Of a stretch of 64,000 bases of DNA, positions 30,925 to 40,106 are shown piece by piece. The translations under genes and the position numbers were made by a program. The stretch spans positions 147,001 to 211,000 of the forward strand of contig NC_011772.1 of the NCBI RefSeq assembly GCF_000021305.1, written 5' to 3'. Position 1 is the stretch's first letter, and each line of letters begins with the position of its first letter. Below the pieces are notes generated by a model. That model was not told the origin of the DNA. It searched no databases and saw nothing but the letters and a program-made list of their open reading frames with translations. This DNA is from Bacillus cereus G9842. GTDB lineage: Bacteria > Bacillota > Bacilli > Bacillales > Bacillaceae_G.

Positions 30925-31891
30925 AAAAGAGAATAGTAAGCAAGCAATTGTGAAGCATGTTTCCTTTTCTATTAATGAAGGTGAAATCGTTGCACTTGTA
31001 GGAGAAAGTGGTTCAGGAAAAAGTGTTACAGCACAATCTATTGTCGGATTAAATCAAGAATCTATTCATATCGATGATGGGAATATAGCTTTCCAAGCAA
31101 ATGAATTAACGAATTTACAAGAGTCAGAATGGAATCAAATTCGCGGAAAAGATATTTCCTTTATATTTCAAGATCCGCTTTCATCTTTAAACCCAACGAT
31201 GAAGGTAGGCAAACAAATTACAGAAGTAGTTTTGCAACATGGGAAAAAATCGAAAAGAGAAGCAAAGGAAATTGCGATTAACTTGTTAACGGGTTTAGGG
31301 ATACATGAAGCAGAGAAACGCTTTGAACAGTACCCACATCAATTAAGCGGAGGTATGAGGCAGCGTATTTGTTTAGCAATTGCGTTTGCTTGTCACCCAA
31401 AGCTTGTAATTGCAGACGAGCCGACAACAGCGTTAGATGTAACGATTCAGAAACAAATTATGGGGCTATTAAAAGAAAGAAAAGAAAAACAAAATACGAG
31501 TATTTTATTAATTACACATGATTTGGCACTTGTACGTGAAGTAGCTGATCGAGTAGTTGTTATGTACGGGGGACGTGTTGTTGAAAAAGGAACGATACAG
31601 GAGGTAATAGGTTCTCCTAAACATCCATATACGAAAAGTTTATTACAAGCAATTCCGAATATGGATGATTCCGAAAAGGTATTACGTGCTATAGAAGGAA
31701 CGACACCTTCCATTGAAACATTAAATAGCTTTGGTTGTCCTTTTGTAAATCGTTGTCCAGTAGCGATAAAAGAATGTATTCATCGTTTTCCAGAGAGAAC
31801 CACATATTCTAAGGAGCATAGTTCACATTGTTGGCAACATGTTCTAGAGCATAATAAAGCGAAATCAAAAGAGAAGGTGAATGCCTCATGA
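30881..31891 (+). CDS. Peptide ABC transporter ATPase, DppD/OppD type
   Basis: 336-residue ATPase. Walker A GESGSGKSV, Q-loop FQDPLSSLNPTM, signature LSGGMRQR, Walker B LVIADEPTTALD and H-loop ITHDLAL. The C-terminal oligopeptide/dipeptide domain has the cysteine motif CPFVNRCPVAIKEC that in OppD/DppD relatives binds an Fe-S cluster. ATG behind AAAGGAGAAAAAAC inside the previous gene. Overlaps the next gene by 4 bp. Confidence 0.94.
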   Translation: MAQLLSLENVTLTVEKENSKQAIVKHVSFSINEGEIVALVGESGSGKSVTAQSIVGLNQESIHIDDGNIAFQANELTNLQESEWNQIRGKDISFIFQDPLSSLNPTMKVGKQITEVVLQHGKKSKREAKEIAINLLTGLGIHEAEKRFEQYPHQLSGGMRQRICLAIAFACHPKLVIADEPTTALDVTIQKQIMGLLKERKEKQNTSILLITHDLALVREVADRVVVMYGGRVVEKGTIQEVIGSPKHPYTKSLLQAIPNMDDSEKVLRAIEGTTPSIETLNSFGCPFVNRCPVAIKECIHRFPERTTYSKEHSSHCWQHVLEHNKAKSKEKVNAS

Positions 31892-32661
31892 CGACAGATT
31901 TAATTACTATAAAGCAAGTAACGAAAACGTATGGAAGTAAAAGTAAAGAAATCACAGCGTTAAAAGACATATCACTTTCTATTCCGAAAGGAACAACACT
32001 TGGCATTATTGGTGAAAGTGGTTCAGGAAAAACAACACTTGGAAAGCTCATAGCAGGGATTGAGAGTCCAACGTCTGGTGAAATTGATTATAACGGTCAA
32101 GTCGTTCACAAGCTGAAATCAGCTCATAGGCGAGATTTTTTACAGAAAGTACAGTTCATTTTTCAAGATTCCACAGCAGCATTAAATCCGCGCTGGAAAG
32201 TACGCGATAGCGTAACGGAGGGTTATATTTCATTCGGTTTAGGTGATAAAGGATTAAAGGATAAAGTAGCAGGTGATGCGCTAGAACGTGTGGGATTAGA
32301 TAGACGATATATCGATCGCTATCCGCACGAATTTAGCGGAGGACAACGTCAACGAATTGCTATTGCAAGAGCGTTATTGTGTGAGCCAGAAGTATTGATT
32401 CTTGATGAACCAATTTCAGCATTAGATGTTTCATTGCAAATTCAAATTGTACATCTGCTGCAAAAGATTCAAAAGGAACAAGGCTATACATATTTATTTA
32501 TCGCACATGATTTGCCGATGGTTCACTATTTATGTGAAAAAGTGGCTGTCTTATATAAAGGAGAACTTGTTGAATTTGGAAATACGGACGAAGTGTTCTG
32601 TAATCCACAACATTCTTATACAAAAACACTATTGGCATCAACACCAAAAATTTCAGGTTAA
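31888..32661 (+). CDS. Peptide ABC transporter ATPase, DppF/OppF type
   Basis: 257-residue ATPase. Walker A GESGSGKTT, Q-loop FQDSTAALNPRW, signature FSGGQRQR, Walker B VLILDEPISALD and H-loop IAHDLPM. It lacks the long C-terminal OppD-type extension, ending soon after HSYTKTLLAST, so it is shorter than most OppF proteins. Starts in the stop of the preceding ATPase (ATGA). Confidence 0.93.
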   Translation: MTTDLITIKQVTKTYGSKSKEITALKDISLSIPKGTTLGIIGESGSGKTTLGKLIAGIESPTSGEIDYNGQVVHKLKSAHRRDFLQKVQFIFQDSTAALNPRWKVRDSVTEGYISFGLGDKGLKDKVAGDALERVGLDRRYIDRYPHEFSGGQRQRIAIARALLCEPEVLILDEPISALDVSLQIQIVHLLQKIQKEQGYTYLFIAHDLPMVHYLCEKVAVLYKGELVEFGNTDEVFCNPQHSYTKTLLASTPKISG

Positions 32662-32674
32662 AGGAGAATGTAGG

Positions 32675-34285
32675 ATGAAGAAGTTTTTACTGTTTGTCAT
32701 TATGACTGTTTTAGCAATTACTTCTGTCGCTTGCGGTAAGAAAGAGACGCAAAAGGCGAGTGCTGGTAAGGGAGAAGGAGATCGATTAGTAACGAATATT
32801 GGTAGCGATCCATATACACTTGATTCCGCTATTGCGACAGATAGCACGTCAGGTTATGTAATTGGACATTTATTCTCAAGCTTATATACGCAAGATAGTG
32901 ATGGGAAATATCAAAATGAATTAGCAGAGAAAGAAGAAGTAAATGCTGATGGAACTGAGTATACAATTCATTTAAAGAAAGATATTAAATGGTCAGATGG
33001 TTCTGCTATTACAGCAAATGATTTTGAATTTGCATGGAAGCGATTATTGAATCCGAAAACGGGTTCTATGAATGCAACAGAAATGTATTTTATTAAAGGG
33101 GCAGAGGCATACAATACTGGAAAAGGTGAAGAAGGACAAGTTGGTATTCAAGTCGTTGATCCTCAAACATTAAAGGTAACTCTTGAACATCCAGTTGCTT
33201 CTATTAAACAGAAATTAGCAAGCTCATTATTTATTCCATTAGCTAAAAAGTCGATTGATGATAATAATAAATTAAAAACAGATCCAAAAGAGTTAATTAC
33301 GAACGGGCCATTCACATTAAAAGAATGGAAGCATAATCAGGCTATTACAGTACAAAAAAATAAAGAATACTATGATAAAAAGGTAACATTAAAAGAAATT
33401 GAGTTTCGTATTATTCCAGATTCTAAAACAGCGTACCAATTATATAAATCAAAAGAATTAGATTTACTAAGCGGTTTACCGCAAGAAATGATTGAAAAAG
33501 AAAAAGGAAATAAAGAATATAAACGTGTTGCAGGATTTTCATCTTATATTTATTCGTTTAACGTAGAAAAAGAGCCATTCACAAATGCGAAAGTACGTAA
33601 AGCATTCTCATTAGCAGTTGATCGTAAGTTTATTGTTGAAAAACTGTATAAAAACAATGCACAAGAAGCAAATGCATTCGTTCCAGAAGGAGCAAAAACA
33701 CAAAGTGGGCGTGATTTCCGTAAAGAAAAAGGTGGTTACGTTAAATTTGATCCAGCAGAAGCGAAAAAATTATTAGAAGAAGGCATGAAAGAACAAGGCT
33801 GGTCTACATTACCTGAAGTAACATTAAAATTCACTACAGATACACAACATAAAAAAGTAGCAGAAGCAATGCAAGAAATGTTTAAGAAAAATCTTGGCGT
33901 AGATATTAAATTAGAAAATAAAGAGTGGAAGAGTTACATCGACACATATAAGCAAAGTGATTTCCAATTGGCTTATATGGGATGGGGCGGTTCTTTATTA
34001 GATCCAATTACTAAATTAGATTTATATGCAGGTGATGGTCCAAACAATTATGCAAAATGGCATAATAAAGAATTTGATGCTTTAGTGAAGGAAGCAGAAG
34101 TTGAACAAAATGAAGATAAGCGTTTTGACTTATTGCATAAAGCGGAAGATATTATGTTTACAGATTCACCATTAATTCCAATTATATTCCCGTCGGATTC
34201 CTATTTACAAAAACAAACGGTATCTGGACTTCAATATTATGTTGGATCTAAACCAGATTTAAGATATGCAAAAATAAAGAAGTAG
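32675..34285 (+). CDS. Peptide-binding lipoprotein, OppA/DppA type
   Basis: 536-residue substrate-binding lipoprotein (family 5 SBP). Lipobox SVACG (Cys19). Family motifs: SDGSAITANDFEFAWKR and the region YMGWGGSLLDPITKLD. ATG at 32675 behind TTAAAGGAGAATGTAGG, 13 bp after the last ATPase gene; a longer in-frame opening at 32426 lies inside that gene and is not real. It determines substrate choice for the operon; S-box control points to methionine-containing peptides, but that is inference. Confidence 0.93.
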   Translation: MKKFLLFVIMTVLAITSVACGKKETQKASAGKGEGDRLVTNIGSDPYTLDSAIATDSTSGYVIGHLFSSLYTQDSDGKYQNELAEKEEVNADGTEYTIHLKKDIKWSDGSAITANDFEFAWKRLLNPKTGSMNATEMYFIKGAEAYNTGKGEEGQVGIQVVDPQTLKVTLEHPVASIKQKLASSLFIPLAKKSIDDNNKLKTDPKELITNGPFTLKEWKHNQAITVQKNKEYYDKKVTLKEIEFRIIPDSKTAYQLYKSKELDLLSGLPQEMIEKEKGNKEYKRVAGFSSYIYSFNVEKEPFTNAKVRKAFSLAVDRKFIVEKLYKNNAQEANAFVPEGAKTQSGRDFRKEKGGYVKFDPAEAKKLLEEGMKEQGWSTLPEVTLKFTTDTQHKKVAEAMQEMFKKNLGVDIKLENKEWKSYIDTYKQSDFQLAYMGWGGSLLDPITKLDLYAGDGPNNYAKWHNKEFDALVKEAEVEQNEDKRFDLLHKAEDIMFTDSPLIPIIFPSDSYLQKQTVSGLQYYVGSKPDLRYAKIKK

Positions 34286-34311
34286 GCAATCGCCTACTTC
34301 TTTATTTTATT
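34278..34311. terminator. Terminator of the peptide transporter operon
   Basis: AAGAAGTAGGC-aatc-GCCTACTTCTT followed by TATTTTATTT. Also overlaps the end of the convergent YusW-like gene. Confidence 0.88.
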
Positions 34312-34769
34312 TCTCTTTTATATTCTTTTTTCGTTCCATCAGAGAAGACAACTTCTAAATCGAATTTTTGGTAGTCTTTATCAAGTTTGAACACGTTCAC
34401 TACTTGATCGATTACTTCTTGGTCAGGAGTATCTTTATCAAATTTTAATTCTTGTAGAAGTGGGCTTAATTTTGTAATAGCCTCGTCACCTGTAAACTTT
34501 GCATTTGTTTTATGGTCTTCAAGCTTTGCTTCCATTTTCTTATCAGCGGCTACATTCTTATAATCAGCTTCGTAGTCTTTCTTCGTATCTTGATAGTCTG
34601 CATCTAAACTAAATTCATTAAAGTTTAGTTTTAAATCTGCAGGAGCCTCATTTTTTGCTTCTTCAGTCGTCTTTTTATTAGAAGTTGTGTCTTCTTTTGC
34701 AGGGGCTTTACATCCTGTTAATGCAGGTACTAGCATAAGAGCTAATAAAACTGATAGTAGAATTCTCAT
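34302..34769 (-). CDS. YusW-like lipoprotein
   Basis: 155-residue secreted lipoprotein. Signal with lipobox LTGCK (Cys19), an acidic-basic linker, then a domain like YusW of B. subtilis: FSLDADYQDTKKDYEADYKN, TKLSPLLQELKFD and a final FDLEVVFSDGTKKEYK. Function unknown. ATG at 34769 behind AAGGAGGAATTTATA; the longer frame to 34805 has no ribosome site. Confidence 0.78.
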   Translation of the reverse strand: MRILLSVLLALMLVPALTGCKAPAKEDTTSNKKTTEEAKNEAPADLKLNFNEFSLDADYQDTKKDYEADYKNVAADKKMEAKLEDHKTNAKFTGDEAITKLSPLLQELKFDKDTPDQEVIDQVVNVFKLDKDYQKFDLEVVFSDGTKKEYKREIK

Positions 34770-34941
34770 TATAAATTCCTCCTTATGTAAATTCGTTCTA
34801 TACAAGTTTTTCCCAAAAACATGTAATTATGTATGTGTTGAAAATAAATTATTATCCTGCAGTCACAAGGGCTCATCCGCAATTTAAATCAAAAATGATT
34901 TGTATGTATATGGTAAATTGAAGTTGTGAGGAGGTACTGAA

Positions 34942-35157
34942 ATGCTTTCTAAAACGTATCAAACGATCGGTGAATTATTTCAAGCAACATATGCAGCAAA
35001 TGGCTATTATACAATAATATTCGGAGGAGTTAGTTTAGAGAGAAATATTATTTCATTATTAGTTATTGTATTGGTTACACAATTAGTAGCAGTGACGACT
35101 TTAGCTATAAAAGGAATGGTAAAGGGAAGAGGAAGCTCTGTAGTTAAAGTTGTATAA
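34942..35157 (+). CDS. Small membrane protein
   Basis: 71 residues with one hydrophobic helix (IISLLVIVLVTQLVAVTTLA) followed by a basic tail (KGMVKGRGSSVVK). ATG behind GTGAGGAGGTACTGAA, a strong site. A perfect terminator follows. No family recognised. Confidence 0.72.
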   Translation: MLSKTYQTIGELFQATYAANGYYTIIFGGVSLERNIISLLVIVLVTQLVAVTTLAIKGMVKGRGSSVVKVV

Positions 35158-35196
35158 AAGTAAAAGGTATCCTTCGTAGGATACCTTTTACTTTTG
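35158..35196. terminator. Bidirectional terminator
   Basis: AAGTAAAAGGTATCC-ttcgta-GGATACCTTTTACTT. Shared by the small membrane gene and the convergent oppA gene. Confidence 0.92.
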
Positions 35197-36837
35197 TTAT
35201 TTTGCAACTTCTGTCCACTTATAGTTAAATTCACCGCCGAAGTCAGTCGTTACAAGTCCTTTAATGAAAGAGCGTTGTAAGTAAGAACGACCTTGTTGGT
35301 ATAAAGGAGCGACAGCGCCGTCTTGTAATAGAATTTTTTCAGCTTGCTTCATTGCTTCAAAGCGTGCTTTTTCATCGCCAGCTAAATCTGTTTTCACTTT
35401 ATGAATGAGCTCATCGTACTCTTTGTTAGAGTACTTATCGAAGTTATAAGCACTATCTGTTGTAAATAAATCTAAGAATGTAATTGGATCAGCGAAGTCA
35501 GGGCCCCAGCCGTCAATACCAATTTCATAGTCACCACTTAATAGTAGTTTCAACTGTTGTTTACGTGGTTGCGGTTTTAAATTCACTGTTAATCCATCTA
35601 AGTTCTTTTCTAACTCACCTTTTAAATATTCACCAGTCTTTTTAGCTAAAGCATTGTCACTTGTTAATAGTTCGATTGTTACTTTGTCAGTACCAAGTTC
35701 TTGTTTTGCTTTTTTCCAGTTTTCTTTCGCTGTTTTCACATCATCCTTGACTAGATTTCCATTTTCTTTACGGAAGTCATTGCCTTCTGGACTTTTTGCA
35801 AATTTCGCAGGAACCATTCCTTCAGCTGGAACAGCACCGTTATTTAAAATTGTTTCTACGTATGCTTTTTTATTCATTGCGCCGTTAATAGCAAGGCGTG
35901 CATGTTGATTTTTTAATGTTTCATTTTTCTGATTTAGTCGTAAGAATTGAATGCCGACTTCAGCGCGTTCCTTGAAGTTTGGATCGCTCTTATATTTATC
36001 AACAAACTCTGCAGTTAAAGCAACGCGATCAATTTGTCCTGAATCATATAAATTCACTTCTGTAGACTTATCTTTAACGACATTGAAGTTGATTTCTTCT
36101 AATTTTACCGTTTTAGCATCCCAATAGTTAGGGTTTTTCTTCAATTGGAAACTTTGTTCGTGTTTCCAGTTATCTAATGTGAAAGCACCGTTGTAAATTA
36201 AATGATTTGTTTCTAAACCGTATTTATCGCCCTGAGACTTTAAGTACTCTTCATTAATTGGCAAGAATGTTGAGAATGTCGTTAAGCTTAAGAAGTAAGG
36301 AACAGGACGGTCTAGTTGTACTTCTAACGTTTTGTCATCAACAGCTTTGACCCCTAGTTGATCAATTGGTAATTGTTTTTGGTTTATTTGTTTCGCATTC
36401 TGTACATCGAAGAATAAGAATGCGTATTCAGCTGCTGTATCAGGATTTACGGCACGTTGCCAAGCAAAGACGAAGTCCTTTGCTGTAACAGGAGTACCGT
36501 TTGACCATTTTGAATCACGCAGATGGAATGTATATTTTGTTTTATCGGGACTAGTGTCAACCGACTCAGCAACACCAGGAATCGGTTTATTATCTTCTCC
36601 CATTGCATATAAACCTTCAAAAACATTGCGCATTACATTCATGGATTCCCCATCCGTTGCTTTTGCAACATCCATTGTTGGAATTTCTGAAGCGAATGAT
36701 AAGTTAATTGCTTGTTTATCAGGTACTTTATCGTTTGCTTTCGCTCCGCCTGCATTATCTTTATTTCCCCCGCAAGCAGTTAGTAATAGACTTGCCCCTA
36801 AAACAGATGCAACAACAGGTACAACTTTTTTCTTCAT
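35197..36837 (-). CDS. Oligopeptide-binding lipoprotein OppA (copy 1)
   Basis: 546-residue family 5 substrate-binding lipoprotein. Lipobox LLTACG (Cys22). Motifs: LRDSKWSNGTPVTAKDFVFAWQRAV and the GIDGWGPDFADPITFLDLF segment typical of Gram-positive OppA. Orphan binding protein with no permease genes beside it, so it likely serves a shared transporter. ATG behind GGGAGGAACGAACA. Closely similar, and equal in length, to the next gene; the pair looks like a tandem duplication. No S-box upstream of this copy. Confidence 0.92.
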   Translation of the reverse strand: MKKKVVPVVASVLGASLLLTACGGNKDNAGGAKANDKVPDKQAINLSFASEIPTMDVAKATDGESMNVMRNVFEGLYAMGEDNKPIPGVAESVDTSPDKTKYTFHLRDSKWSNGTPVTAKDFVFAWQRAVNPDTAAEYAFLFFDVQNAKQINQKQLPIDQLGVKAVDDKTLEVQLDRPVPYFLSLTTFSTFLPINEEYLKSQGDKYGLETNHLIYNGAFTLDNWKHEQSFQLKKNPNYWDAKTVKLEEINFNVVKDKSTEVNLYDSGQIDRVALTAEFVDKYKSDPNFKERAEVGIQFLRLNQKNETLKNQHARLAINGAMNKKAYVETILNNGAVPAEGMVPAKFAKSPEGNDFRKENGNLVKDDVKTAKENWKKAKQELGTDKVTIELLTSDNALAKKTGEYLKGELEKNLDGLTVNLKPQPRKQQLKLLLSGDYEIGIDGWGPDFADPITFLDLFTTDSAYNFDKYSNKEYDELIHKVKTDLAGDEKARFEAMKQAEKILLQDGAVAPLYQQGRSYLQRSFIKGLVTTDFGGEFNYKWTEVAK

Positions 36838-37241
36838 TGTTCGTTCCTCCCTAAATGTGTTGTTCGTAACGTCATAATGTCCATGTCTTGAAGTAGCTAT
36901 AGAAGGAGATGAAACCTATTATAAATATTTGTTTATAGGTAATCAGGTGTTCTATATGTATATACATGTTGAGCTGTAATCTATCGTTATATGTTTCAAC
37001 GTAGTAGACATTATATTTTGATGGTGAAATATTTTGTTTCTTTGATTATTTAGAATATTAACACTGGAAAGAACTATATGTCAATAATAAAAATAGAATG
37101 TTAATTTCTTAGAATAATATATTGAAAAAGTAGATTCTCTTGTGTGAGAGAACCTGCTTTTAATATATTTTGCTAAAAAAACAATTGGTGTGGGCTAATA
37201 ATAAGTGGGGATGAAGAACCCTCACTTATTACGGTTTTACT
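36838..37241 (-). promoter_or_regulatory. Intergenic region: promoter of oppA copy 1 and terminator of copy 2
   Basis: 404 bp. Minus-strand promoter TTGACA (37079-37084), 17 bp, TTAATA (37056-37061) gives a leader of about 210 nt. Near 37124-37161 a hairpin (AAAGCAGGTTCTCT with AGAGAATCTACTTT, minus strand) and T-run should end transcription from copy 2. Another hairpin abuts the copy 2 stop (37192-37223). No S-box here. Confidence 0.5.
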
Positions 37242-38882
37242 TTATTTTTCAATTTTTGCCCACTTGAAATTTAATTGACCCGCAAAGTCTACTTGCACAA
37301 TTCCTTTCACATAAGAACGTTCTAAATAAGATTCGCCTTTTTGGTAAAGAGGAGCGATAACAGAGTCTTTAAATAATATTTTCTCGGATGCTAGTAATGC
37401 TTCCCAGCGAGCTTTTTCATCACCAGCTAAAGTTGTTTTCACTTTTGCTATTGTTTCATCGAATTCCTTATTAGAGTAATGATCTAAGTTATAAGGGTTA
37501 TTCGTTGTAAATAGCTCAAGGAATGTAATTGGATCCGCAAAGTCAGGGCTCCAGCCGTCAATTCCGATTTCGTAGTCACCTTTTAATAAAAGCGAAACTT
37601 GTTGCTTACGCGGTTGCGGTTTTATATTTACTGTTAATCCATCTAAATTCTTTTCTAGTTGCCCTTTTAAGAATTCACCAGTTTTCTTATCAAGGTCAGC
37701 ATCACTCGTTAATAATTCTAATGTTATCTTTTCAGAACCAAGCTCTTGTTTAGCTTTTTTCCATAACTCTTGTGCAGATTTTGTATCAACTTTTGTTAAA
37801 TCGCCGTTTGCAGTACGGAAGTCTTTTCCTTCAGGTCCTTTTGCAAAGTTTTTTGGAACGAGACCAAGTGTTGATGTAGAGCCATCATTTAATAACGTAT
37901 TTACAAAGGATTTTCTATCAATTGTTTGATTAATTGCTTGGCGTGCAGAAACATTTTGAAGTACTTTGTTTTGTTGATTCATACGTAAAAATTGTACGCC
38001 TACGTTTGGACGTTCTTTAAAGTTAGCATCCTTTTTATATTTATCGACAAAGTCAGATGTTAGTTTTATACGATCTAATTGTTTTGACTCGAATAAATTT
38101 ACTTCTGTTGATTTTTCTTTTACGACGTTAAAATTGATTTCTTCTAGTTTGACAGTATCTTTATCCCAATAGGTAGGGTTTTTCTTGAATTTAAAGCTTT
38201 GTTCGTGCTTCCAATCGCTTAGTGTAAAAGCTCCATTGTACAAGATTGTATGATCTTCTAAAGCGTACTTATCACCTTGTGCTTTAAAGAATTCCTCGTT
38301 AATTGGTAGAAATGTTGGGAACGCTGTTAAGCTAATAAAATACGGAACAGGACGCTCCAATTCTACCTCAAACGTATGGTCATCAACTGCTTTTACACCA
38401 AGTTGGTCGGCTGGAAGTTCTTTGTTGTTAATTTTTGTTGCATTTTTAATATCAAAGAATAGAAATGCATATTCAGAGGCTGTTGCTGGATCTACGGCTC
38501 TCTGCCAAGCGAACACAAAATCTTTCGCTGTAACAGGAGTGCCGTTTGACCATTTTGAATCTCGCAGGTGGAATGTGTATTTTGTTTTATCGCCACTTAC
38601 TTCATGAGATTTTGCAACGCCAGGGAAAGGTTTGTTACCTTCACCAAGATTATACAAACCTTCAAATACGTTTCTCATTACTTGACCAGAATCAGTATCT
38701 GTAGCACGGGCCGTATCCATTGTTCGTATTTCAGTAGGTGAAGATAAATTTAAAACCTGTTTGCTAGGTGCCTCGTCTTTTGCATTTGCTCCGCTTGCTT
38801 CGTTTTTATAACTACCGCAACCAGTTAATAAAATACTTACTCCTACAACTGATGCAATACCGGGTACAAACTTCTTTTTCAT
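37242..38882 (-). CDS. Oligopeptide-binding lipoprotein OppA (copy 2, S-box regulated)
   Basis: 546-residue OppA paralogue with lipobox LLTGCG (Cys22), LRDSKWSNGTPVTAKDFVFAWQRAV and GIDGWSPDFADPITFLELF. Mature part clearly homologous to copy 1 throughout, diverged mainly in the N-terminal linker and scattered positions. ATG behind TTAGGAGGAAAATCAA. An S-box riboswitch lies upstream, unlike copy 1, so this binding protein is made when SAM is low. It probably brings methionine-containing peptides to a shared Opp permease. Confidence 0.92.
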   Translation of the reverse strand: MKKKFVPGIASVVGVSILLTGCGSYKNEASGANAKDEAPSKQVLNLSSPTEIRTMDTARATDTDSGQVMRNVFEGLYNLGEGNKPFPGVAKSHEVSGDKTKYTFHLRDSKWSNGTPVTAKDFVFAWQRAVDPATASEYAFLFFDIKNATKINNKELPADQLGVKAVDDHTFEVELERPVPYFISLTAFPTFLPINEEFFKAQGDKYALEDHTILYNGAFTLSDWKHEQSFKFKKNPTYWDKDTVKLEEINFNVVKEKSTEVNLFESKQLDRIKLTSDFVDKYKKDANFKERPNVGVQFLRMNQQNKVLQNVSARQAINQTIDRKSFVNTLLNDGSTSTLGLVPKNFAKGPEGKDFRTANGDLTKVDTKSAQELWKKAKQELGSEKITLELLTSDADLDKKTGEFLKGQLEKNLDGLTVNIKPQPRKQQVSLLLKGDYEIGIDGWSPDFADPITFLELFTTNNPYNLDHYSNKEFDETIAKVKTTLAGDEKARWEALLASEKILFKDSVIAPLYQKGESYLERSYVKGIVQVDFAGQLNFKWAKIEK

Positions 38883-38937
38883 TTGATTTTCCTCCTAAAT
38901 AATTAAGTTTGGATGATGATGAGGGAAATGAAAAATA

Positions 38938-39117
38938 AAAAATCCCTCTTTTCATATTGAGAAAGAGGGATTTTTACGTACAAGTTATGCACCCGTATAT
39001 AAACGAAGTCCCTCATTCTATCTTTCAAGCATAAAGCTTGCAGGAAGTGGCACAGTATTCAAAATGAACCTGCTGCCGAGGTTTCAAAGGGCCAGTCCCT
39101 CCACCTCTCTTGATACA
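38938..39117 (-). promoter_or_regulatory. SAM-I (S-box) riboswitch of oppA copy 2
   Basis: Minus strand: TGTATCAAGAGAGGTGGAGG, GGACTGGCCC, AACCTCGGCAGCAGG, CTGTGCCACTTCCTGC and closing GATA, then a terminator AAATCCCTCTTT with AAGAGGGATTTTTT (38938-38975). The core matches the other two S-boxes here. The nucleotide between GTGCCA and TTCC differs slightly from the GTGCTAATTCC form. Confidence 0.92.
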
Positions 39118-39169
39118 ATGAGTAAACGAATAAATTTTATTAATTTTTGTGTTTCTTTGATAATTCAAA

Positions 39170-39233
39170 ATCTTACACCTTGAACAATGAAGTGTCAACC
39201 AAATGGAATATAGTTTAAATTTTCAGTTATCTC
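39170..39233 (-). promoter_or_regulatory. Promoter of oppA copy 2 with possible CodY box
   Basis: Minus strand TTGACA (39193-39198), 17 bp, TAAGAT (39170-39175). Upstream, ACTGAAAATTT (39217-39227) matches half of a CodY box. Confidence 0.5.
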
Positions 39234-39238
39234 AAATG

Positions 39239-39270
39239 AAAAAACCACTGCATATGGCAGTGGTTTTTCG
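39239..39270 (-). terminator. Terminator of proC-AKR operon
   Basis: AAAACCACTGC-catat-GCAGTGGTTTTTT on the minus strand, just after the aldo/keto reductase stop. Confidence 0.9.
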
Positions 39271-39271
39271 C

Positions 39272-40105
39272 TTAGAAGTTAAAGTTATCTGGATCTGGAC
39301 CAACGCGACGATCTTCATTTAAAGCTTGAATTGCTTTCATATCATCAGCACTTAATTCAAAGTCGAAGATGTTTGCATTTTCAATAATGCGATGTTCTTT
39401 AATTGATTTAGGGATTGTTACAACTTCGTTTTGTAAATCCCAGCGTAAAATAATTTGCGCAGTTGATTTATTATATTTTGTCGCAATTTCTTGTAACGTT
39501 GGATTATCTAGTAGTTGTCCTTGCATTAATGGTGACCAAGCTTCAAGCTGGATATTATGTTCTTTACAGAAAGCGTGTAACTCTTCTTGTGCTAAACGTG
39601 GGTGGTATTCCACTTGGTTGACCATTGGCTTAATTTCAGCAATTTCAAATACGTCTTGTAAGTGGTGAATGTGGAAATTACTCACACCGATAGCGCGAAC
39701 ACGGCCATCTTTATAAAGCTTTTCTAATGCTTTCCATGATTCGGTATATTTCCCTTTTACAGGCCAATGTACTAAATATAAATCTAAATATTCTAGACCT
39801 AATTTCTCTAATGTAGTTTCAAATGCTTGAAGTGTTGTTTCATATCCTTGATCGCTATTCCATACTTTTGAGGTAATAAATAATTCTTCACGTGAAACAC
39901 CGGATTCACGAATCGCTTGTCCAACGCCTTCTTCATTTTGATAGATTGCTGCAGTATCGATGCTGCGGTAGCCATTTTTAATTGCTGCTTTTACAGAATC
40001 AATTACTTCTGAACCATCTTCTACTTTAAAAACACCTAAACCAAACCAAGGCATTTTTACACCGTTATGTAATGTTGTATAGTCCTTTAAACTTGTTAAA
40101 GTCAT
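39272..40105 (-). CDS. Aldo/keto reductase
   Basis: 277-residue AKR, similar to YvgN/glyoxal reductases of Bacillus. Family residues: GYRSIDTAAIYQNEEGVG (catalytic D and Y), ITSKVWNSDQGYE (K), LYLVHWPVKGKY (H) and NQVEYHPRLAQ. NADPH-dependent reduction of aldehydes such as methylglyoxal is likely. ATG behind CTAGGGGGAAATAAT, one base after the stop of the reductase gene upstream; the two form an operon. Confidence 0.93.
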   Translation of the reverse strand: MTLTSLKDYTTLHNGVKMPWFGLGVFKVEDGSEVIDSVKAAIKNGYRSIDTAAIYQNEEGVGQAIRESGVSREELFITSKVWNSDQGYETTLQAFETTLEKLGLEYLDLYLVHWPVKGKYTESWKALEKLYKDGRVRAIGVSNFHIHHLQDVFEIAEIKPMVNQVEYHPRLAQEELHAFCKEHNIQLEAWSPLMQGQLLDNPTLQEIATKYNKSTAQIILRWDLQNEVVTIPKSIKEHRIIENANIFDFELSADDMKAIQALNEDRRVGPDPDNFNF

Positions 40106-40106
40106 A

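Noticed and set aside
32426..32674. Long N-terminal extension of the binding protein
   Set aside because: It overlaps the ATPase gene in another frame; the lipoprotein signal at 32675 defines the start.
37192..37223. Terminator directly after oppA copy 2
   Set aside because: Stem has a bulge and no T-run; the hairpin at 37124-37161 is the better candidate.
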